A stretch of DNA of 64,000 bases from Streptomyces chrestomyceticus JCM 4735 (GCF_003865135.1 NZ_BHZC01000001.1:7812001-7876000), one strand, 5' to 3'; positions 31,260-41,243 are shown, counted from the stretch's first letter. Notes: generated from the sequence alone by a model not told the origin. Numbers and translations are program-made.

Positions 31260-32513
31260 TCAGGAGCGCTCCAGGTCCTCCGTCGGCACGGCGTCGCGCC
31301 CGGTGGAGCCCCGGCCCCGTACCCGCAGCACCCCCGCGCCCGCGATCAGCCCGCAGGCCAACGCCGTGACCAGCAGAAACGAGCCGGTCAGCGAGGTCGC
31401 CTGGGCGATCGAGCCGATGGCCGACGGGGCGATCAGCCCGGAGGTGTACGTGATGGTGGCGACGCCCGCGATGGCCTGGCTGGGCGCCGGGCCGCTGCGG
31501 CCCGCCGCCGCGAACGCCAGCGGCACCACGACGGCGATGCCCAGGCCGACCAGCGCGAAGCCCGCCACGGCCATCGCCGGGTGCCGGGCCAGCACGATCA
31601 GGACGCCGCCCGCCGTCGCCAGCACGCCGCTGGCCCGTACGGTGCGCACCGGCCCGAAGCGGGCCACCACCCGGTCGCCCGCCAGCCGGGCGACGGCCAT
31701 GGTGCACGAGAACGCCGTGGTCGAAGCGGCCGCCAGGCCCGCGTCGGTGCCCAGGACGTCCCGCAGGTAGACCGCCGACCAGTCCAGGCTGGCACCCTCC
31801 GCGAAGACCGCGCAGAACCCGATCGCGCCGATGATCAGCGCGGACCTCGGGGGCAGCGCGAAGCGCGGCGGCGGGTGCTCGTCGGGGGTGCTGCGCAGGT
31901 CCAGCACACCCCGGCAGGCGACGGCGCCCAGGACGGTCGTCACGGCGGCGGCGACGGCGAGGTGCAGCCGGGCGTCGGTGGCGGCGTGCGCCGCGACGGT
32001 CCCGGCCGCCGAGCCGAGCAGGGCACCCACGCTCCACATGCCGTGCAGCCCCGACATGATCGGTCTGCCGAGCCGGTCCTCGGTCTCCACGCCCAGCGCG
32101 TTCATCGCCACGTCCGCCATGCCCGAGGTCGCGCCGTACACCAGCAGCGCGCCGCACAGCCCGTACAGGTTGGGGGAGAGGGCGGGCAGCGCGAGCGAGA
32201 GCGTCCACAGGGCGAGCAGCGCCCGCAGTGCGGTGCGGGCGCCGAGGTGGTGGCTGATCCGGCCGGCCAGCGGCATGGCGAGGGACGCGCCGATCGCGGG
32301 GAAGGCGAGGGCGAGGCCGAGCTGGCCCGCGCTGATCTGGGCGTGGTCCTGGATCCAGGGGACGCGGGTGGCGAAGCTGCCGGTCACCGAGCCGTGCACG
32401 AGGAAGACCGCCGCGACGGACCAACGGGCGCGGCGCAGCCGGGCGGGGGAGAAGGGCTGCTCCGGCGGCTTTTCGGGGGGTGCGGCGGGGGCGGGCCCGC
32501 GCGTCTCGTCCAT
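31260..32513 (-). CDS. MFS transporter
   Basis: 417 residues, 12 membrane segments, resembling FucP/YbjJ-like MFS proteins (ATRVPWIQDHAQISAGQLGLAL, MPLAGRISHHLGARTAL, SGMADVAMNALGVETEDRLGRPIMSGLHGMWS). Start ATG 32513 gives MDETRGPAPA, identical to the N-terminus of the divergent ROK regulator. A 21-bp palindrome lies 11 bp upstream of the start. Divergence from a ROK regulator suggests a sugar or sugar-like substrate controlled by that protein. Confidence 0.85.
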   Translation of the reverse strand: MDETRGPAPAAPPEKPPEQPFSPARLRRARWSVAAVFLVHGSVTGSFATRVPWIQDHAQISAGQLGLALAFPAIGASLAMPLAGRISHHLGARTALRALLALWTLSLALPALSPNLYGLCGALLVYGATSGMADVAMNALGVETEDRLGRPIMSGLHGMWSVGALLGSAAGTVAAHAATDARLHLAVAAAVTTVLGAVACRGVLDLRSTPDEHPPPRFALPPRSALIIGAIGFCAVFAEGASLDWSAVYLRDVLGTDAGLAAASTTAFSCTMAVARLAGDRVVARFGPVRTVRASGVLATAGGVLIVLARHPAMAVAGFALVGLGIAVVVPLAFAAAGRSGPAPSQAIAGVATITYTSGLIAPSAIGSIAQATSLTGSFLLVTALACGLIAGAGVLRVRGRGSTGRDAVPTEDLERS

Positions 32514-32650
32514 GAGCGGGAAACTATCAGGAAGCCTGCCTGATAATAAGGAGAATTCACCGGCCGGTACCGCCGCCACCGCAGCGACCCCCGCACCAGG
32601 GGGTCTGGAAGGATCCGGGCATGGATGAGACGCGCGGACCCGCCCCCGCC
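32484..32650. repeat. 30-bp inverted repeat over two divergent start codons
   Basis: The first 30 bases of the MFS gene (32513 to 32484, minus) and of the ROK gene (32621-32650, plus) agree at 28 positions. The two differences are third-codon changes that keep the peptide MDETRGPAPA. The arms are 107 bp apart and similarity stops after codon 10. Confidence 0.85.
32525..32545. promoter_or_regulatory. Palindromic operator TATCAGG-N7-CCTGATA
   Basis: Perfect 7-bp arms are separated by 7 bp in the divergent MFS/ROK promoter region, 11 bp from the MFS start and 75 bp from the ROK start. The position and symmetry fit an operator for the ROK regulator. The flanks are the AT-richest sequence of this neighbourhood. 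Confidence 0.65.
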
Positions 32651-33895
32651 CGTACCGCCTCGGCCGCCGTACGCACCACCCCGCGCACCGCCTCACCGAG
32701 CACCGCGCGGGCCATCAACGACCGCCTGGCCCTCCAGCTCCTCCAGAGCGAGGGCCCGCTGACCGCCGGGGAGCTGAAGGCGCGCACCGGACTGTCCCGG
32801 CCGACCGTCGCCGACCTCGTCGAACGCCTCCAGGCCGCCGGACTGATCACGGTGGTCGGCGAGTCGGGCGCCCGGCGCCGCGGGCCCAACGCGCGGTTGT
32901 ACGGCATCGTCGCCGGCCGCGCCCACCTCGCCGCCGTCGACCTGCGCACGCACGGCGCCACCCTCGCGGTCTCCGACCTGCTCGGCCGGGTGCTGGCCGA
33001 GGCGACCGTCCCGGTCGGCCCGGACGCGGACCCCGGCCAGGCGGCGGCGAACGGCGTGGCCACCCTGGAGAAGCTGCTCGGCGAGGCCGGCGCCGGACGG
33101 CCGCACGTCGTCGCGGTCGGCGCGCCCGGCCTGGTCGACCCCGCCACCGGGCGGTTCGGCGGTACGGAGTGGGTGCCCGCCTGGCACGCCGCGCTCGTCA
33201 CGGCGTTCGGCGACCGGCCCGCCGCGCCGGTCCTGCTGGAGAACGAGGTCAACCTCGCCGCCGTCGCCGAACAACGGGACGGCGCCGCGTGCGACCGGGA
33301 CACCTTCGTCCTGCTCTGGCTGGGCCACGGCACCGGCGCCGCCGTCGTCCTGGACGGCCGGCTGCGGCGCGGCGCCTCCGGTGGCACCGGCGAGATCGGC
33401 TTCCTGCCCGTACCGGGCACCGGCGCGCTGCCCACGGCCGCGGGCTGCGACGGCGGCTTCCACTCGCTGGCGGGTTCGGCGGCGGTGTGCCGGCTGGCCG
33501 CCGAGCACGGCATCGAGGCGGGGCCGGGGGAGGGCGGGCCCGGCCCCGGAGGCACGGAAGCGACCGGCGCCCCGGCCGCCGAGGCGCTGGTACGCGCCGC
33601 CGTCGAGGCGGGCGACACCGGCGCCGCCTTCCTCGACGCGCTGGCCGCCCGGGTCGCCATCGGGGCCGCCGCCGTCTGCGCCGTACTGGACCCCGGCTGC
33701 GTCGTACTCGGCGGCGAGACCGGCCGCGCGGGCGGCGACGCGCTGGCCGGGCGGGTCGCCGAGCACCTCGCGCGGATGTCCCCGCTGCGTACCGAGGTAC
33801 GCGCGGGCACGGTCGGCGGCCGGGCCGTGCTGCGCGGCGCGGTGCTCGCGGCGATGGACGCGGCCCAGGACGATCTGTTCGGGCCCGCGGCCTGA
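32621..33895 (+). CDS. ROK-family transcriptional regulator
   Basis: 424 residues. After a 30-residue basic/Pro-rich N-terminus comes a winged helix (LTAGELKARTGLSRPTVADLVERL), then the ROK sugar-kinase-like domain (AVGAPGLVDPATG, LLENEVNLAAVAEQ, LLWLGHGTGAAVVLDG, GASGGTGEIGFLPV). The zinc-binding Cys cluster of classical ROK proteins is degenerate here (only GCDGGF remains), and an Ala/Gly-rich insert follows. GGAAGGATC precedes ATG 32621. It probably controls the divergent MFS gene. Confidence 0.87.
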   Translation: MDETRGPAPARTASAAVRTTPRTASPSTARAINDRLALQLLQSEGPLTAGELKARTGLSRPTVADLVERLQAAGLITVVGESGARRRGPNARLYGIVAGRAHLAAVDLRTHGATLAVSDLLGRVLAEATVPVGPDADPGQAAANGVATLEKLLGEAGAGRPHVVAVGAPGLVDPATGRFGGTEWVPAWHAALVTAFGDRPAAPVLLENEVNLAAVAEQRDGAACDRDTFVLLWLGHGTGAAVVLDGRLRRGASGGTGEIGFLPVPGTGALPTAAGCDGGFHSLAGSAAVCRLAAEHGIEAGPGEGGPGPGGTEATGAPAAEALVRAAVEAGDTGAAFLDALAARVAIGAAAVCAVLDPGCVVLGGETGRAGGDALAGRVAEHLARMSPLRTEVRAGTVGGRAVLRGAVLAAMDAAQDDLFGPAA

Positions 33896-33947
33896 AACAG
33901 ACGGTCAGAGAGCGCTGGCGGCCGCTCGCTTGCCCGTCGCCCGCCTC

Positions 33948-34730
33948 CTACCGCCCAGCCTCCACCGCCCCACCGCTCCGCTCCGCCAGGAAGTCCCCGT
34001 ACCCCACCGTGCCGTCCGCGTGCCCCAGCGCCAGATTCTCGCCCCGCCGCAGCGCCCCGAACAGCCTGCCCGGCACCCACAGCGGTACGAGCACACGCCG
34101 CCGCCCGCCGGCGCGCAGGGTGTCCCGTACGAGTTCGCGGGCGCTGCGCGCCTCGGGGCCGCCCAGGTCGGCCACCCGGCCCGCCGGCGCCCCGGACGCC
34201 AGCTCGACCAGCCGGGCGGCGACCTCGCGCACGTCCACCGGCTGGAGCCGCACCCCGGCCGGCACCGGCAGCACCGGCAGCCGTGCACCGGCCTTGACCA
34301 TGCTCAGCACCAGGTCGTGGAACTGCGTGGTGCGCAGGACGGTCCAGCCGAGCCCCGAGTCCTCGATCAGCCGCTCCACGTCGAGCTTCGTGCGGTAGTA
34401 GCCCAGCGGGACGCGGTCCACGCCGACGACGGAGATGTAGACCAGATGCCGTACCCCGGCGGCCAGCGCCGCCTGGACGAGCCGTCCGGCCGCCTCGGTG
34501 TCACCGCGCGGCGACGAGGCGCAGTGCACCACGGTCTCCACGCCCGCCAGCGCCGGGGCCAGGCCCGAGCCGTCGCGCAGGTCGACCGCGTACGGGTGCA
34601 GCCGGGGCCGTTCGGTGCCGGTGTGCGGGTGGCGGCTGAGGCTGCGTACGTCGTGACCGGCGGCGAGCAGCCGGCCGACCACGGCCCGGCCGAGCGTGCC
34701 CGTGCCGCCGGTCACCAGAATCGTCGTCAT
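33948..34730 (-). CDS. NmrA/SDR-type NAD(P)-binding oxidoreductase
   Basis: 260 residues. The Rossmann nucleotide motif MTTILVTGGTGTLGRAVVGRL is at the very start. The atypical SDR features (VETVVHCASSP, VRHLVYISVVGVDRVPLGYYRTKLDVERLI, WTVLRTTQFHDLVL) are those of NmrA-like/NAD(P)H-binding proteins acting on small molecules or as redox sensors. GAGGA lies upstream of ATG 34730. It is convergent with the ROK gene and divergent from the riboflavin operon. Confidence 0.85.
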   Translation of the reverse strand: MTTILVTGGTGTLGRAVVGRLLAAGHDVRSLSRHPHTGTERPRLHPYAVDLRDGSGLAPALAGVETVVHCASSPRGDTEAAGRLVQAALAAGVRHLVYISVVGVDRVPLGYYRTKLDVERLIEDSGLGWTVLRTTQFHDLVLSMVKAGARLPVLPVPAGVRLQPVDVREVAARLVELASGAPAGRVADLGGPEARSARELVRDTLRAGGRRRVLVPLWVPGRLFGALRRGENLALGHADGTVGYGDFLAERSGGAVEAGR

Positions 34731-34886
34731 CGCGATCAGTCCTCGGAGTGGGGGAGGGGGCGGCGGCGCGGGGGGGGCGGAGTGCGGTGTCCGCGCCGCT
34801 CCCTGTGAGCCACTCCACAGGTCGCCGCCCGCATGGCCGACGATCAGACGTGGCAGACTGAAGCCGTACTGAATTGACATACGCAG

Positions 34887-35012
34887 CGCACTCCGGGGTC
34901 GGTGAAAGTCCGAACCGGCGGTAACAGTCCGCGACCCGGCCGCCTCCAGCGGCCGGTTGAGCAGGTGGAATTCCTGCACCGACGGTTAAAGTCCGGATGG
35001 GAGGCAGTGCGC
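34887..35012 (+). promoter_or_regulatory. FMN riboswitch (RFN element)
   Basis: The conserved RFN core is complete: GGGTCGGTGAAAGTCCGAAC, CGGCGGTAACAGTCCGCGAC, the variable stem CCGGCCGCC/GGCCGG, TGGAATTCCTGCACCGACGG and GTCCGGATGGGAGGCAGTG. P1 pairs GCGCAC (34887-34892) with GTGCGC (35007-35012). It lies 160 nt upstream of ribD. It should shut down the riboflavin operon at high FMN. A T-rich stretch at 35080-35120 in the leader may belong to its expression platform. Confidence 0.97.
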
Positions 35013-35171
35013 GGCGGGCGAGCAGCGGTACACCGCCGTCGTTGGCGGTCGTCCTCGTGTCCACGAGTGGCGGCCCCCTTTTCGGCCTCGGTGTCCCCGT
35101 TGTCCCGTTCCCGTTTTTCCTGTCCTTCGTGACAGCCCCGGAGTCCGTGCCCTGAGTGGCAGGAGGACCCG

Positions 35172-36299
35172 GTGGCCACCCCAGCCCCCGCGCAGACCGC
35201 GGCGATGCGCCGAGCCATCCAGCTTGCCGCCCGCGGCCTCGGGCACACCAGCCCCAATCCCGTCGTCGGCTGTGTCGTCCTGGACGCCGCCGGAAACGTC
35301 GCGGGCGAGGGCTGGCACGAGCGGGCCGGCGGTCCGCACGCCGAGGTCAACGCGCTGCGCGAGGCGGGCGAGCGGGCCCGCGGCGGCACCGCCTTCGTCA
35401 CGCTGGAACCCTGCAACCACACCGGCCGCACCGGCCCCTGCGCCCAGGCCCTCATCGAGGCGGGCGTCGCCCGGGTGCACTACGCCGTCCCGGACCCGAA
35501 CCCAGCCGCCACCGGCGGCTCCACCACCCTCGCCGAGGCCGGGATCGAGGTCGAGGGCGGCCTGCTCGCCGACGAGGCCGCGGCCGGCAACGAGGCGTGG
35601 CTGACCGCCGTACTGCGCCGCCGCCCCTTCGTGCTGTGGAAGTACGCCGCCACCCTCGACGGCCGGATCGCCGCCGCCGACGGCACCAGCCGCTGGATCA
35701 CCTCGGCCGAGTCCCGCGCCGACGTCCACCGGCTGCGCGCCCAGGCCGACGCGGTGATCGTCGGGTCCGGCACCGCCCGCGCCGACGACCCGCACCTCGC
35801 CGCGCGCGTCGCGGGCCTGGCCGACACCGAGGTCAGCCAGCCGCTGCGGGTCGTGATCGACACCGGCGCCGCCGTCGTCAAACCCGGGGCCCGCGTCCTG
35901 GACGGCACCGCGCCCACCCTGATCGCGGTCGCCGAGGACGCCGACACCGGCCACCTCGACGGACTCGCCCCCATCGTCCGGCTGCCGCGCTCCGCGGGCG
36001 GCACCGGAGTCCACCTGCCCGCCCTGCTCGACGCCCTGTACGAGCGCGACGTCCGGTCGGTGCTCCTGGAGGGCGGCCCGACCCTGGCCGGAGCCTTCCT
36101 CGCGGCGCACGCCGTCGACAAGGTCGTCGGCTATCTCGCCCCCGTCCTGCTCGGCGCCGGCCCCGCCGCCCTCGGCGACGCCGGAATCGCCACGATCGGC
36201 CAGGCGTTGCGCCTGGAGGTGACCGACACCGCCCGGCTCGGCCCCGACCTGCGCATCACCGCCACCCCAGCCCGCCACACCCTGAACGAGGAGAACTGA
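35172..36299 (+). CDS. ribD: Bifunctional deaminase/reductase RibD
   Basis: 375 residues from GTG 35172, after AGGAGG. The N-terminal deaminase domain has the zinc motif HAEVNAL and EPCNHTGRTGPC. The C-terminal reductase domain (KYAATLDGRIAAADGTSRWITS, VLLEGGPTLAGAFL) completes the second and third steps of riboflavin synthesis from GTP. First gene of the FMN-riboswitch operon; it ends 1 nt before ribE. Confidence 0.96.
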   Translation: MATPAPAQTAAMRRAIQLAARGLGHTSPNPVVGCVVLDAAGNVAGEGWHERAGGPHAEVNALREAGERARGGTAFVTLEPCNHTGRTGPCAQALIEAGVARVHYAVPDPNPAATGGSTTLAEAGIEVEGGLLADEAAAGNEAWLTAVLRRRPFVLWKYAATLDGRIAAADGTSRWITSAESRADVHRLRAQADAVIVGSGTARADDPHLAARVAGLADTEVSQPLRVVIDTGAAVVKPGARVLDGTAPTLIAVAEDADTGHLDGLAPIVRLPRSAGGTGVHLPALLDALYERDVRSVLLEGGPTLAGAFLAAHAVDKVVGYLAPVLLGAGPAALGDAGIATIGQALRLEVTDTARLGPDLRITATPARHTLNEEN

Positions 36300-36300
36300 C

Positions 36301-36954
36301 GTGTTCACCGGAATCGTCGAAGAACTGGGTGAGGTCGCCGCCGTCGAGAACCTCGGTGACAGCTCCCGGTTCACCCTGCGCGGCCCGCTCGTCACCGAGG
36401 ACGCCAAGCACGGCGACTCGATCGCCGTCAACGGCGTCTGCCTGACCGTCGTGGAGGCCGGCGCGGGCACCTTCACCGCCGACGTGATGGCCGAGACCCT
36501 CGGCCGCTCCAGCCTGGGCGCGCTCGTCCCCGGCTCGCGGGTCAACCTCGAACGCCCGATGGCGCTGGGCGGCCGCCTCGGCGGCCACCTCGTCCAGGGC
36601 CATGTGGACGGCACCGGCACCATCGTCTCGCGGACGCCCGGGGAGCACTGGGAGCTCGTCAAGGTCGCGCTGCCCGCCGGACTCGCCCGTTACGTCGTGG
36701 AGAAAGGGTCCGTCACCGTCGACGGCGTGAGCCTCACCGTCGTCGACGCGGGCGACGACTTCTTCACCATCAGCCTCATCCCCACCACTCTCGCCCTGAC
36801 CACCCTCGGCATCAAGCAGCCCGGCGACCCGGTCAACCTGGAGGTCGACGTCCTCGCCAAGTACGTCGAACGGCTGCTGGGCCGGGGCGCGGGCCGGAGC
36901 CAGGGTCCGGACACCACGACGGCCCTCGCGGCCGTGGAAGAGAGCCTGCGGTGA
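36301..36954 (+). CDS. ribE: Riboflavin synthase alpha subunit
   Basis: 217 residues from GTG 36301. Two lumazine-binding repeats are visible: [12 protein letters not shown] with [12 protein letters not shown], and [11 protein letters not shown] with [13 protein letters not shown]. It makes riboflavin by dismutation of 6,7-dimethyl-8-ribityllumazine. The overlap with ribM is 4 nt. Confidence 0.95.
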   Translation: MFTGIVEELGEVAAVENLGDSSRFTLRGPLVTEDAKHGDSIAVNGVCLTVVEAGAGTFTADVMAETLGRSSLGALVPGSRVNLERPMALGGRLGGHLVQGHVDGTGTIVSRTPGEHWELVKVALPAGLARYVVEKGSVTVDGVSLTVVDAGDDFFTISLIPTTLALTTLGIKQPGDPVNLEVDVLAKYVERLLGRGAGRSQGPDTTTALAAVEESLR

Positions 36955-37604
36955 ACGCCCTCGGCTGGCTGAACGGCCCGGCCTTCACCGCCTTCGGCCA
37001 GCAGGTCATCTGGTCCGACATGATCGGCAACAGCGTCGGCCTGGCCGCCCTCGCCTTCGGCTGGCGGCGCTCCATATGGACCTGGCCCGCCCAGTTCCTG
37101 TCCGGCCTGATCCTGGTCTCCGCGTACGCCTACGCCCACCTCAGCGGCGGCGTCGGCAAGCAGCTCCTGGTCATCGGCGTGGCGCTGTGGGGCTGGCGGC
37201 AGTGGCAGCGCGGCCGGCAGCAGGCCCAGGACGGCTCCATCGCCGTACGCTTCGCCACCTGGCGCGAACGCGGGCTCCTGCTGGCCGGCACGGCGGTGGG
37301 CACCGCCGCCGTCGGCTCGCTGTTCGCCCTCGTCCCGCAGCTCTCCTGGAACCCCTGGCCCGACGCGTACATCTTCGTCGGCACCCTCGCGGCGATGGTC
37401 GCCCAGGCCCGCGGCCTGGTCGAGTTCTGGTTCGCCTGGCTGCTCGTCGACATCGTGGGCGTCCCCCTCGCCTTCAGCAGCGGCCTGGCCTTCTCCGGCC
37501 TGGTCTACGTCGTCTACCTCGGCCTCGTCCTGTGGGGTATGCGCGACTGGTGGCTGCGCTCCCGCACGAATCCGCAGCCCGTCCTGGAAGGAGCGGCGGC
37601 ATGA
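36951..37604 (+). CDS. ribM: PnuC-like riboflavin transporter RibM
   Basis: 217 residues with six to seven membrane segments of the PnuC family ([71 protein letters not shown]). PnuC proteins carry nicotinamide riboside, but members encoded in actinobacterial riboflavin operons (RibM of S. davaonensis and C. glutamicum) carry riboflavin. The location between ribE and ribBA, with 4-nt overlaps on both sides, supports that role. Confidence 0.9.
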   Translation: MNALGWLNGPAFTAFGQQVIWSDMIGNSVGLAALAFGWRRSIWTWPAQFLSGLILVSAYAYAHLSGGVGKQLLVIGVALWGWRQWQRGRQQAQDGSIAVRFATWRERGLLLAGTAVGTAAVGSLFALVPQLSWNPWPDAYIFVGTLAAMVAQARGLVEFWFAWLLVDIVGVPLAFSSGLAFSGLVYVVYLGLVLWGMRDWWLRSRTNPQPVLEGAAA

Positions 37605-38902
37605 CCGCACTGCAGAGCTGGTACGACCCCGAGGGAGCCGTCGAGCGGGACGCCGTCCTCGCCCTGGACCCCGTCGAGCAGGCCGTCGCCGACATCGCCG
37701 CCGGCCGCCCGGTGGTGGTCGTGGACGACGAGAACCGCGAGAACGAGGGCGACCTGATCGTCGCCGCCGAACGGGCCACCCCCGAGATCCTCGCCTTCAT
37801 GATGAGCGAGTGCCGCGGCCTGATCTGCGCCCCCATGGAGGGCGCCGAACTGGACCGCCTCGCGCTGCCGCAGATGGTCGAGCACAACACCGAGTCGATG
37901 CGCACCGCGTTCACCGTCTCCGTCGACGCCACCCCGGCGCACGGCGTCAGCACCGGCATCTCCGCCGCCGACCGCGCCACCACCCTGCGCCTGCTGGCCT
38001 CCGGCGAGGCCGCGCCCGCCGACTTCGTACGCCCCGGCCACATCTTCCCGCTGCGCGCCCGCGAGGGCGGCGTGCTGGCCCGCAACGGCCACACCGAGGC
38101 GGGCGTGGACCTGGCGCGGCTGGCCGGGCTGCGGCCCGCCGCCGCCATCGTGGAGATCGCCGGCGAGGACGGCACGATGCTGCGGCTGCCCGAGCTGGTG
38201 CCGTTCGCCCGCAAGCACGGCCTGTCGATCATCTCCATCGAGGACCTCATCGCCTACCGCCGCAGCTCGGAGCCCACCGTCCGGCGTGAGGCCGAGACCC
38301 GGCTGCCCACCCGCTACGGCGAGTTCACCGCGTACGGCTACCGCTCCACCGTCGACGGCGTCGAGCACATCGCGCTGGTCGCCGGCGAGATCGGCGACGG
38401 CGAGGACGTCCTGGTACGGGTCCACTCCGAGTGCCTGACCGGCGACATCTTCCACTCGCTGCGCTGCGACTGCGGCCCCCAACTGGAGGAGTCGCTGCGG
38501 CGCGTCCAGGAGGCGGGCCGCGGCGTGGTGATCTACCTGCGCGGCCACGAGGGACGCGGCATCGGGCTGCTGTCCAAGCTGCGCGCGTACGAGCTCCAGG
38601 AGCGCGGCCGCGACACCCTCGACGCCAACCTGGAGCTGGGGCTGCCCGCCGACGCCCGGGACTACGGCGCCGGGGCCCAGGTGCTCGCCGACCTCGGCGT
38701 GCGCTCGCTGCGCCTGATGACCAACAACCCGGAGAAGACCGAGGCCCTGGTCCGGCACGGACTCAAGGTCCTCGGCCGGGAACCGATGCCCGTACAGGCG
38801 GGCGAGCACAACCTGCGGTACCTGCGCACCAAGCGGGACCGGATGGGGCACGACCTGCCCTGGCTCGACGCGGACCGCGCGTCGGCCTGCGGCAACCAGT
38901 AG
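37601..38902 (+). CDS. ribBA: Bifunctional DHBP synthase/GTP cyclohydrolase II
   Basis: 433 residues from ATG 37601, with GGAAGGAG upstream and overlapping ribM by 4 nt. The RibB half has [12 protein letters not shown] and [12 protein letters not shown]; the RibA half has the zinc site [20 protein letters not shown] and [14 protein letters not shown]. It supplies both precursors of lumazine, from ribulose-5-phosphate and GTP. Confidence 0.96.
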   Translation: MTALQSWYDPEGAVERDAVLALDPVEQAVADIAAGRPVVVVDDENRENEGDLIVAAERATPEILAFMMSECRGLICAPMEGAELDRLALPQMVEHNTESMRTAFTVSVDATPAHGVSTGISAADRATTLRLLASGEAAPADFVRPGHIFPLRAREGGVLARNGHTEAGVDLARLAGLRPAAAIVEIAGEDGTMLRLPELVPFARKHGLSIISIEDLIAYRRSSEPTVRREAETRLPTRYGEFTAYGYRSTVDGVEHIALVAGEIGDGEDVLVRVHSECLTGDIFHSLRCDCGPQLEESLRRVQEAGRGVVIYLRGHEGRGIGLLSKLRAYELQERGRDTLDANLELGLPADARDYGAGAQVLADLGVRSLRLMTNNPEKTEALVRHGLKVLGREPMPVQAGEHNLRYLRTKRDRMGHDLPWLDADRASACGNQ

Positions 38903-38971
38903 GACCGCGCGGCCGGAAACCCGGCCGCCCCACCCCCGTACGTACATGAGCACCGGACCACGAGGAGAGAC

Positions 38972-39457
38972 GTGAGCGGCAAGGGCGCACCCGAACTGTC
39001 CGTGAAGAACTGTGGCGACCTGCGGGTGGCCGTCATCGCCGCCCAGTGGCACGAGAAGGTGATGGACGGCCTGGTGGACGGCGCCCTGCGCGCCCTGTCC
39101 GAGCTGGGCATCGACGAGCCGACGCTGCTGCGCGTGCCCGGCAGCTTCGAGCTGCCGGTGGTCGCCAAGGTCCTGGCCGGCCGCGGCTACGACGCGATCG
39201 TGGCGCTCGGCGTCGTCATCCGGGGCGGCACCCCGCACTTCGACTACGTGTGCCAGGGCGTCACCCAGGGCCTGACGCAGGTCAGCGTCGACACCGGCGT
39301 ACCCATCGGGTTCGGCGTGCTGACCTGCGACACCGAGGAGCAGGCCCTGGACCGGGCCGGAATCTTCGGCTCCACCGAGGACAAGGGCCACGAGGCGGTG
39401 ACCGCCGCCGTCGCCACCGCCGCGACGCTGCGCACCGTCGCCGAGCCCTGGCGCTGA
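38972..39457 (+). CDS. ribH: 6,7-dimethyl-8-ribityllumazine synthase
   Basis: 161 residues from GTG 38972 after GGAGAG. The family segments [52 protein letters not shown] (catalytic His) and [20 protein letters not shown] are present. It is the last biosynthetic gene of the operon; hisE follows after 35 bp, so transcription may continue into the his genes. Confidence 0.96.
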   Translation: MSGKGAPELSVKNCGDLRVAVIAAQWHEKVMDGLVDGALRALSELGIDEPTLLRVPGSFELPVVAKVLAGRGYDAIVALGVVIRGGTPHFDYVCQGVTQGLTQVSVDTGVPIGFGVLTCDTEEQALDRAGIFGSTEDKGHEAVTAAVATAATLRTVAEPWR

Positions 39458-39492
39458 GCGCGGCCGGGCGACCGCGTAGGGTGGGTCACATC

Positions 39493-39765
39493 ATGTCCAA
39501 GAAGACGTTCGAGGAGCTCTTCGCCGAGCTCCAGCAGAAGGCCGCCACCGGCGACCCCGCCACCTCCCGCACCGCCGAGCTGGTCAGCTCCGGCGTCCAT
39601 GCGATCGGCAAGAAGGTCGTCGAGGAGGCCGCCGAGGTCTGGATGGCCGCGGAGTACGAGTCCGACGAGGCCGCCGCCGAGGAGATCTCCCAGCTCCTGT
39701 ACCACCTTCAGGTGATGATGGTCGCCAAGGGCATCTCCCTCGACGACGTGTACGCCCATCTCTGA
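39493..39765 (+). CDS. hisE: Phosphoribosyl-ATP pyrophosphatase
   Basis: 90 residues, the usual size. MazG-like helical fold with [34 protein letters not shown] (metal-binding acidic residues) and [18 protein letters not shown]. Second step of histidine synthesis. The ribH-hisE-hisG order is usual in Streptomyces. Confidence 0.95.
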   Translation: MSKKTFEELFAELQQKAATGDPATSRTAELVSSGVHAIGKKVVEEAAEVWMAAEYESDEAAAEEISQLLYHLQVMMVAKGISLDDVYAHL

Positions 39766-39838
39766 GCCGTCGCCCGGCCCCCGCACCACCCCCTTTTCTT
39801 CTTCTCCCCCCTCCTCCCGCACGAAGGAAGTCGTTCTC

Positions 39839-40687
39839 ATGCTGCGCATCGCCGTCCCGAACAAGGGTTCACTGTCCGAGCCTGCGTCGGCGATGCTCCA
39901 TGAGGCCGGCTACCGCCAGCGCAAGGACCGCAGGGAGCTGGTCCTGGTCGACGCGGAGAACGAGGTCGAGTTCTTCTTCCTGCGCCCGCGCGACATCGCG
40001 GTGTACGTCGGCTCCGGCAAGCTGGACATCGGCATCACCGGCCGCGACCTGCTGCTCGACTCCGGCGCGCAGGCCGAGGAGATCATGCAGCTCGGCTTCG
40101 CCGGCTCGACCTTCCGCTACGCCACCCGCCCGGGTACGGCCAAGGAGGTCACCGACTTCGGCGGCATGACGGTCGCCACGTCCTTCTCCGGACTGGTCAC
40201 CCAGCACCTCGCCGACCACGGCGTGAACGCCTCCGTCGTCCACCTGGACGGCGCCGTGGAGACCGCCATCCAGCTCGGCGTCGCCGAGATCATCGCCGAT
40301 GTCGTGGAGACCGGCACCACCCTGCGCAACGCCGGGCTGGAGATCATCGGCGAGCCGATCCTGAAGTCCGAGGCGGTCGTCATCCGCGGCAAGGGCGCGC
40401 CCGAGGACGACCCGAAGGTCCGGCAGTTCCTCCGCCGGATGCAGGGCGTCCTGGTCGCCCGGCGCTACGTGATGATGGACTACGACATCCGCGTGGAGCA
40501 CGTCGAGAAGGCCGTCGCCCTCACCCCGGGCCTGGAGTCGCCGACCGTCTCCCCGCTGCACCACGAGGGCTGGGTCGCGGTCCGCTCGATGGTCCCCTCC
40601 AAGGACGCCCAGCGCATCATGGACGAGCTGTACGAGCTCGGCGCCCGCGCCATCCTGACCACCGGCATCCACGCCTGCCGCCTCTGA
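39839..40687 (+). CDS. hisG: ATP phosphoribosyltransferase, long form
   Basis: 282 residues with the C-terminal His-binding regulatory domain, so the long, self-contained HisG. Visible motifs are MLRIAVPNKGSLSEPA, DIGITGRDLLLDSG, EIIADVVETGTTLRNAGLE (PRPP loop) and the ACT-like end GARAILTTGIHACRL. It commits ATP and PRPP to histidine and is feedback inhibited by histidine. ATG 39839 follows GAAGGAAG. Confidence 0.96.
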   Translation: MLRIAVPNKGSLSEPASAMLHEAGYRQRKDRRELVLVDAENEVEFFFLRPRDIAVYVGSGKLDIGITGRDLLLDSGAQAEEIMQLGFAGSTFRYATRPGTAKEVTDFGGMTVATSFSGLVTQHLADHGVNASVVHLDGAVETAIQLGVAEIIADVVETGTTLRNAGLEIIGEPILKSEAVVIRGKGAPEDDPKVRQFLRRMQGVLVARRYVMMDYDIRVEHVEKAVALTPGLESPTVSPLHHEGWVAVRSMVPSKDAQRIMDELYELGARAILTTGIHACRL

Positions 40688-40778
40688 CCCGGGCCGGCCG
40701 GCCCGGCCGCCGCCGACGGGCGGCGGCCACACCCGCCGCCGGCCCGCGCCGGCGGCCCGTACGAAAGAGCCCAGCGAC

Positions 40779-41243
40779 GTGTCCGCGCCCGCATCCGCGC
40801 CCCTGCCCGACCTCCCGGTGACCTTCCGGCCGGGCCGCACCCGTGCCGTCCTGTACGGCGTCGGCATCGCCCAGCTCGCCGTGCTCACGGTGATCGCCGT
40901 CCTGCTGCCGAACCTGGGCGGCGGCGAGCGGATCAGCTTCGTCTTCACCGGGCTGGTCATCCTCGGCGTACTGCTGCTGCTCGCGCGGCCCAAGGTCGTC
41001 GCCCGGCAGGACGGCGTCACGGTCGTCAACCTGACCACCAAGCGCGAGCTGGCCTGGGCCCAGGTGCTGCGGGTCAACCTGCGCCAGGGCGACCCCTGGG
41101 TCCACCTCGACCTGGCCGACGGCACCAGCCTGCCCGCCATGGGCATCCAGCCCGGCATCGCGCGCGACCAGGCCATTCGCGACGCCCGTACGCTGCGGGC
41201 GCTCGCCGAGAACCACGGCACCGGGGACCAGCCGGCCCGGTGA
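40779..41243 (+). CDS. PH-domain membrane protein
   Basis: 154 residues from GTG 40779. Two membrane segments (VLYGVGIAQLAVLTVIAVLL, ISFVFTGLVILGVLLLLA) precede a small bacterial PH-like beta domain (RPKVVARQDGVTVVNLTTKRELAWAQVLRVNLRQGDPWVHLDLADG). This family commonly follows hisG in Streptomyces. The function is unknown. Confidence 0.82.
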   Translation: MSAPASAPLPDLPVTFRPGRTRAVLYGVGIAQLAVLTVIAVLLPNLGGGERISFVFTGLVILGVLLLLARPKVVARQDGVTVVNLTTKRELAWAQVLRVNLRQGDPWVHLDLADGTSLPAMGIQPGIARDQAIRDARTLRALAENHGTGDQPAR

